DNA from: Petunia secreta
Lineage: Eukaryota > Streptophyta > Magnoliopsida > Solanales > Solanaceae
Direction: 5' to 3'
Assembly: GCA_029990175.1 (NCBI GenBank)
Contig: JARKIP010000051.1
Coordinates: 930,001-994,000, forward strand
DNA length: 64,000 nt
Shown: in pieces, positions 57,462 to 64,000 of the stretch
Layout of the letters: each line of letters begins with the position of its first letter
Numbering within the stretch: position 1 is the stretch's first letter
Notes under the pieces: model-generated
What the model saw: the letters and a program-made list of their open reading frames with translations, nothing else
Databases searched by the model: none
What the model was told of the DNA's origin: nothing
Made by a program: the position numbers and the translations under genes

Positions 57462-60400
57462 TGTCACGCCCTAAAAAAAAAATTTATATTAAACTGCGGG
57501 GTGCGAGTTTATTTATTTAAAGGCTCGTGACTGGTGTTCAAAAAGGTACAAAATTATTTAGATAACTCGGAGTCGCCACTTGACATAGTTTAAGGTGTGC
57601 CAAGTCACCAAAGGGTACCTTGGAACACCTCTGACTCGTCTAATGGTCTGCGTTCAGAGATTCGGGTAAGGTTCTCGGTTGACTCTCGGGAAGGTATTAG
57701 GCACCCTCGAGTCCTGTGCCAAGCACAGTTGCTTTATTGTCGCAATTTTAATTTATTAAATATAGTTGTATTATTTTAATGCCGTTGATTTGAATTTGTG
57801 CTTTGATTTAAAAAAAAAAAATGTTGTTCTTATCCAACCTCACGGAGGACTGGACGAATTTACACTTTGATTCAGGAAAAATTTAAAACCGTTATTCTTA
57901 TCCAACCTCACGGAGGACTGGACAAATTTACACTTTGGTTTATAGTAAATAAATAAATAGATAAATAAAATTTATTATACATTTTTTTTCAAACTTACAA
58001 AGGGGCTTGTCAATTTTTAGAAGAGTTTAATTAACTTAAAAAAATATCTAATTTAGAATTGATTTAATCTCAATTTAGCATTCTTTTAGCTAATAAGTAA
58101 ATTACAAATCATACTTATTATTTGCCTAATCGTATCATATTACCATTCTTATTGATTTGACTAATTGTGTAAAAATTTCCTATTTCGATAAAATAAAGTA
58201 AGAATGCATCGTTCCCTTTAATCTTCATAATGTGCTAGTCCCTTTTGAAAGAAATTGTCTATTTTTAATAGATCTCCAAAAATAACTATTTCTACTAAGT
58301 GAAAGAAATATTTGTTAAAGAGGTAGGTTGTATGGCAAAGTGGTCAAAAAGTGAAAGCTACTTGTTAAAAAAAAATTTATTGCTTACAAGTTATCATGCT
58401 AACAGAATGCTAAAAAACATTGAGTTTATCAAACTGATTGGGCCCGGTCGAATTTTAATTCTGTTCCGGCCCATTTAATATTTCTATCTCCATATGGCAC
58501 AATCTGATTTTTGTAAGTCATTTGTATGATTCAACCTAAGTTTTGCCTAACATTATTTTTAGCAACAAAAAAGAATTTATAACATGTGATAAGCATTCGG
58601 CGAGATTGAGTACATTTATCTTGTTGAAACTTAGGAAAAAAAAGGGGCAGCTCTAGAATTTCTCTTTAAACATGCTCACCAAAACATAAATTTACCAAGA
58701 CAAGCATAATAAAGTTGTTATGGTGAGTAAACTATCCTAACATGGCCATAATTATTTCAAGATACAAGTTAATAATGAGCAGAACTTGGACCTCAAAAAA
58801 TATGCTTGACTTCATTCACTTTTCATAGCCAAATATTCAAGAAAAAGATAAATACAAGGTAATGTTGTGTTTACCTAATAGCAAGACCTTAAGAGTAAAA
58901 ATGAAGCTCCCACAAGCTTAGAAATGAGACCCGAAACGCAGCACAAATCAGCACCCTTGACAGCCCTTAGAACAGCCTTTCAAACTCCTATATAACCCCT
59001 TAAACTTAAAGATTTATGCTCCAAAAGGCCTATGAAGTAAAGGCTTTTGGTTCTAAATCTCAAACTTTAAGCTCACTATTTTTTTTCTCTATCTTTTGCT
59101 CTCAATTTTAATGCTATTTTCAGCTGGTAGTTTCCTCTTAAAGAGGGTAATAAATGCCCTATTTATGCTGAAAATTGAAGGCAAAGGGGTGGAGTGTGGA
59201 CTTGTACAAAAGTACAAGCCCACACCCTACACTTGAGTGCTTTTAGTCTCATTTTTTCAAGCAAAAGTACAGCAGCTGTACACCTACTGTTTCAGCTACT
59301 AAACACAGTCCAAAAGGCTGAAATTGTACAAGTAGGGTCCTCTAAAGGACCCCCATTACTTATTACATTAACTAGAAGGAAACCAAGACCAAACTAAGAC
59401 AACTAATCAGCCCCAAGACTAACCAGAACTAAAACAAACCTATACTAACTAAATGGAACCAAAAGGTAACCAAATTTTAACTTAAAACTAAACTGCAACC
59501 AAACAAAGTCTAACTAAATTAGCGCAAGTTCATTTTGGACCTCACTTCTAACTAAACAAGTCCTAGGATTACTGTTAATGCCTCTTAGTAAGCCAAACAA
59601 GATCACAGTTTTTCTACTTGAGAAAAATGGAACAAAAGTGCATGATTTACAAACAGGAACATAAGACATTTCTTGAAAATCAACAAGAAAGCGAACTTTT
59701 CAATAACAAGGGAAGCAGTTTCATACTTCAACACAAACTAGAAGAACAATTCTGGATGATTTTCAACAGAAAATAGTCATGCTCCGAACACATTTTGGAT
59801 ATAGTATTTACTATCTCTAAAGCTCTAAACAATAGCATTCCTAGTACTAACATTATCTACATAAGCTGAAAGAGAAAGAACAAACCCATTAGAGCGCTAT
59901 ACTACCAATTTCCATTGTGTCGCTGCACTGCCTCGTCTCGCTTTATTAAAACATCATCATCAACAAGCCTCGCCACGCTGCCTAAACTCCAAATCATCAT
60001 CACCAGCCCCGGCTTCAAAACAATCATCATCACAGCCTCGGCTTCAAACAAAAATCCCACCATACTCCCTCGTATTCAAATTGCCTCACCCACAAACTGC
60101 CTCCATAAAACAGCCCCCTCTCCTCCTAAGAAATGCAAAACAACACCATACAAAACTCACATCCCCTCCAAAATCGTCATCACAACAACAACAAAAAACA
60201 GAAGAAGAAAAATGAGAAGAAGAAGAAAAAATAAAGAAAAACAGAAACGGGAAACCGAAAAGAAACGAGCAGGGGAGAAAAGAAATTAAGGGAACGGGGT
60301 GATGGGGTAAGGGTAAGGGAAAGAAAATAGAGAAAAAACTAAAAAGAACTCACCAAATTTGAAGTTTGACCAAACTTGAAAACTCGATCTACGAAAATTG

Positions 60401-60868
60401 GACCACCTTTTGAGAAAACTAATAGCGGAAACGGAAAGAGGGGGCCGAGATCTATAAAATGGTGTATTTTGGTATTTTTCCGGCCACCGGAGGTGGTGGC
60501 CGGCCGGCGGCCGAGTGGCGGACCCGCGGCAGAAGAAGAATTCCGGCGGGTGGTGGAGTTTTGGCAAGGGCTCGGCCAGTCAAAGACTTATGGGGGTGTG
60601 AGGGAGTAAAAAATGAGGGATTTGGTTTATATATTGTGAGTGTGGGCCGGGTTATAGATATGGGCTGATGGGCCAATGTATTGGGCTGCATTGTTTTTAC
60701 AAATAGCCATTTAAAAGGCACTACGTACAAAATTAATAAACATAAGATCACATAATCTACACTAATCATCACAATTAAACATAGATTGCAAATAAACACA
60801 TAACAAGTAACTTTTGTTAATTTAACATCCTAATTAAAGATAAATTTAGTCAAAATTAGGTGATTACA
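57462..60868 (-). repeat. Ogre 5' LTR
   Basis: 3,407 bp, nearly identical to 40107-43512 (constant offset 17,356 at the right end). Followed by GTATA. Confidence 0.96.
60626..60633 (-). promoter_or_regulatory. Candidate TATA box of the Ogre promoter
   Basis: Minus-strand TATATAAA, in the context CAATATATAAACC, about 240 bp from the LTR outer edge. The same box is at 43270-43277 in the other LTR. If used, U3 is about 0.25 kb and R-U5 about 3.1 kb. Confidence 0.5.
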
Positions 60869-60873
60869 GTATA

Positions 60874-63105
60874 TATTATAGTAACCTCGCTATAAAAGTA
60901 ACCTATTTGTAGGTCATATTAACATGATGATGTGAAATCTATATTCCTAAATATGAAATATCGAAAAATGAAGCAGTGCGGTGGAGAATAGACGGAAAAG
61001 TATAGTAATTAAATAAACCAAAATATTACTTTTAGAAGTAAAAATTGTTATTTAAAATACATTAGTTTAATCTTAAACGAAAATGTATGAAAACAATGTG
61101 CACACGTTAAACGAATATGCAACTTAATTTGAAATTAGTCATCTAGAGAAGTCATCTACGTATTTAATCTGAGTCTTGACTTTGTGCTCAAGGTTAGTTT
61201 TGATTAATGAGAATATCACCTTTGTCAAGTGTAGTATAGGGGAAAAAAAAGAATAGTATAGGCTAGAATTTATTCGATGGGGATCAAAAGTAACTCTAAC
61301 AAATCTCAAAGAGATGAGAAACACAATAGGGATACCGTGAACGGCGAAGTAGTTAACTTGTATAAAAGGGGACTGGATTAGCTGTTGTAGAAAGGTTGTA
61401 ACTAATTACTCTTTCTACTTTGGTTATATTTTAATGACTTCATAAAGTTTAAAGTATTAGCTTTCACAAAATTGGACAGATCGACATGATAAATGACTTA
61501 TAAACTCAGTAGTCACTGCACCGTAGAGTCTCGTACATGTCTATAAAAATTTAATTATGTTTTGCTTTTTCCTTCAAGTCAAGTATAGATTTAGTATCTG
61601 TAACCGACTAATTTCGAATTGTGATATATAAACCACATCATAGGAGGTTAAACTACTCTTTACTGAGAGTAGTTTAGTCTCAAAACGCGACCCCAAAAAC
61701 TCTTATTTATTTATTGATAGCAAATGAATTTTTACCTATACCTAGCTTCTTCTTTATTAAAGCAACGAAGCTATAGCATTACATTGCTCTCGTAGCGCGT
61801 TAGCAACTACAATCATAAAAATGTGTTTAGTGAGTCATACAATGTCCCGTATAAGGCATACAATGGTATTGAAAAAGGGTTTATTCATTGCCTACGTTTT
61901 TCAATTATTCAAAATCTTTTACGTGGTAACGTTCAAGATAAGGTTCTGCTGCATTTTTTTTTTAGGTTCTGCTGCATTTACTATTCTTTCTACGACGATA
62001 TGTCTTTTTGCAGTGGTTTTTCTCTATAATTTATCGTACCTATGATACAGACACATCGACAGATATCGTATAGTATGCCATTTTTTTCATGGTGCTTGTT
62101 TTCGTGATTGCATTTTTGTTAATGGACGTCTACACCTGTACTTTGGTTGATGACCACACGCCAAAAAAAGTGCTGTATGAAAGTTTTGTCATGATTTTGA
62201 TGGAGATACATGTCCATATTCTAGGAAGGCTAGAAGCAAAGAATGACCGTTGTCTATTTCTTATTCTATTTTCAATGCCCCATAGAAGTGAAAGTGATGA
62301 GTACTATTAGTCTGCATAGACAAGTGGAGTATGTCATGCTAAATTTAGAAAAAGAAATCAATTAAAAGAAGGGGAAGGCATAAAATTAATTAGGGTATGA
62401 TATATATATTTGCTTTATGTGGAATAGCCCACTTGAATTTTCTACCTCTAATAATTCAAGCGTTTGAAGGGTCATGTTCTACTTTCTTTTTAAGTCTAGC
62501 ATTGTAATTGACTTATCTATTGACATTTGACAACACATGGGACTAGAGTTAATTTTCCCGGCCCTGTCAATTTTTTTCTTCTTTTAAGTTCGTGTGCCTT
62601 AATTTTTCTTCTTCTTTCTACTTGTGGTATTACTCAATTTATTTTCTAATTATCCGTCGACTCAATAACACGCTTGTAAAGGTCAAAAGGAGACTATATC
62701 ATCAATGGGATGTAAATCCGCTTTTACAGTTCGGCCATCCAAGCCCTTTTTTGTTGGAGGTTGCCAAGGTTAAGATATAAACCCACAGACTGGTAGCTAA
62801 GGCCTAAGCAGAAATAAAAGAGAGTGGAGTTAGATCTGATGCAATTGATTAACCTATTAGCTATTTGTATAATGTCTCTTTTCAATGAATGTGGTCATTC
62901 ATATGGGATCCACGGTTGGGCTCATGTTAATTGAAAAATTAATCCTCCTACTTAATCGAGAGCCTTGAGCATTATACAGGTGCATACGGAATATAAACTC
63001 TTACTACTAGTAATTTTTATTGGAAGAAAAGCAAAGAAGAGGGATGGACGGAGGGAGAGTGTAATATAGGAATTGATGGAATCCAATAGCTTTAGCTTAA
63101 ATTCT

Positions 63106-63109
<4 letters not shown>
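60874..63109. other. Intergenic sequence right of the Ogre element, nothing recognised
   Basis: Several short ORFs (for example 61821-62045 and 62089-62310) are AT-rich and hydrophobic with no family features. No RNA gene or element end was found. Confidence 0.5.

Positions 63110-63161
<52 letters not shown>
63110..63161. repeat. (TA)n microsatellite, about 26 units
   Basis: An uninterrupted TA run of about 52 bp. Confidence 0.97.
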
Positions 63162-63164
<3 letters not shown>

Positions 63165-64000
63165 TTAAAAATTCACTATTTATAAATATTAAATTTAAAC
63201 TCAGTTAACACTTGAGGTTCATTATTGTTGTCATCAAAATTAGATAAAATAAATAAAATTCAAATCTTGAATCCGTCTTTACTATTATGAGTGAAGGTTG
63301 TAGAAGAAGACACCTTTAGAGGAGGAGATGCGCTTTTTTGCTGTGGCACGTCGCAGGCCAGCAGAGGCACAATGTGTGCTTTTGGGCAAGTGTTAGTGAC
63401 TGTGAAGGATTATATTGCATATGTCTCGTGGCATATTCTCTGGTCTTTTTCTGTACTTCAACGCAGCGCCGCGGCCGCTCAAATTATTCCTAGTCAACAA
63501 CAAAAGCACCTGAAATATATATCATATCTCACACACATTTAATATTACTAAAATGCTAATTTCGTGATAGTGACCTACTATAATATTAGAATCACCTGAG
63601 ATATTAATCATATCCTATACACATATAATATTACCAAAATGCTAATTTCGTGATAGCAATCTATAATAATAGAATTAGCACAAATACTTTACAATATCCT
63701 TAAACTAAACAGAGGATAGCATTTTTAACTTTGGAACATTGCTCTTCTTTTGGCTAACCTCACAAACGTCCTTTGCCAACACACAACAAAATTCACCTCT
63801 TTATTTATTTTTTTATTTTTTAATTTTGAGATTGATATTCAATCCGTGCTCGACGAAATCACATTAACGTCACTAAGTCCACTAAGAGAGTAAAGTGTTT
63901 GCAACAAAGAAGTTTTTCATTCGCAAGATTAAAATTCAAGACTTCTAATAAAGAGTATGGAATTTCACATGTCGACTTGGTATTACTATCTATTTTAAGA
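63162..64000. other. Intergenic sequence to the window end, nothing recognised
   Basis: Apart from the tandem duplication at 63509-63680 I see no feature. The 83-codon frame at 63291-63542 has no recognisable domain. Confidence 0.5.
63509..63680. repeat. 86-bp tandem duplication
   Basis: Copies start CCTGA(A/G)ATAT at 63509 and 63595 and share AAAATGCTAATTTCGTGATA exactly; other positions differ. Confidence 0.85.

Larger units (their letters stand above)
40107..60868 (-). mobile_element. Ogre-type Ty3/gypsy retrotransposon, full length and young (minus strand)
   Basis: 20.8 kb with 3.4-kb LTRs (40107-43512 and 57462-60868), TG...CA ends and a perfect 5-bp target duplicate GTATA (40102-40106 and 60869-60873). 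On the minus strand the order is 5' LTR, PBS, ORF1, gag-protease with G-patch, intron, RT, RNase H, archaeal-type RNase H, integrase, long 3' UTR with tandem array, PPT, 3' LTR. An ORF upstream of gag, an intron between protease and RT, a second RNase H and very large size define Ogre elements. The LTRs are almost identical, so insertion was recent. Confidence 0.93.

Overview
The window is nuclear DNA of a flowering plant. The tRNA-derived SINEs, the Stowaway-type MITEs and the style of the LTR retrotransposons look like Solanaceae (a nightshade, tobacco or pepper relative). This is inference from repeat style; no species can be named. Ordinary genes are few and small, and most of the 64 kb is layered transposable elements.

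Host genes. (1) 554-1987 (+): the last four exons of Mediator subunit 18 (MED18), with exon 1 left of the window and a SINE in one intron. (2) 7222-7461 (+): a 79-residue PM41-like seed maturation/LEA protein with ABRE, RY and TATA motifs upstream. (3) 33119-33472 (+): a GLUTAMINE DUMPER (GDU) membrane protein. (4) A possible minus-strand exon (7773-7925 joined to 30360-30443), split by a 22.4-kb nested transposon block.

Repeat layout. 862-2312: two SINEs. 3088-6205: a Helitron-like end and a foldback MITE split by a 2.5-kb solo LTR (TSD ATTAA). 7921-30359: three-level nest. A Tat-type Ty3/gypsy element on the minus strand (TSD GTAGT) contains, at the very edge of one LTR, an 11.65-kb Ty1/copia element of SIRE/Maximus type (TSD TATAT). 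That element is itself interrupted in its reverse transcriptase by a 1.1-kb Mutator-like MITE (9-bp TSD). All three are decayed. 31600-39200: small MITEs, microsatellites and an LTR-like non-coding stretch. 40107-60868: a 20.8-kb Ogre-type Ty3/gypsy element on the minus strand (TSD GTATA). Its two 3.4-kb LTRs differ at about five bases by eye, so it is very young. 60869-64000: no recognisable gene.

How the Ogre element is organised, in its own minus-strand direction: 5' LTR; PBS; leader with a degenerate palindromic repeat; ORF1 (DUF7745-like N-terminus, coiled-coil C-terminus); gag-protease with G-patch; a predicted 191-nt intron that puts protease in frame with pol; RT, RNase H, archaeal-type RNase H and integrase; a 3' UTR with a 77-bp tandem array, hairpins and a duplicated stem-loop; PPT; 3' LTR. 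Pol looks intact, but gag carries two compensating 1-base frameshifts, so this copy may depend on proteins supplied by relatives.

Most novel-looking signals: the gag domain duplication in the copia element, the promoter-bearing antisense ORF of the Tat element, and in Ogre the predicted intron, the 3' UTR satellite-like array and the stem-loops with paired base changes. All coordinates and counts were read by eye without database searches.
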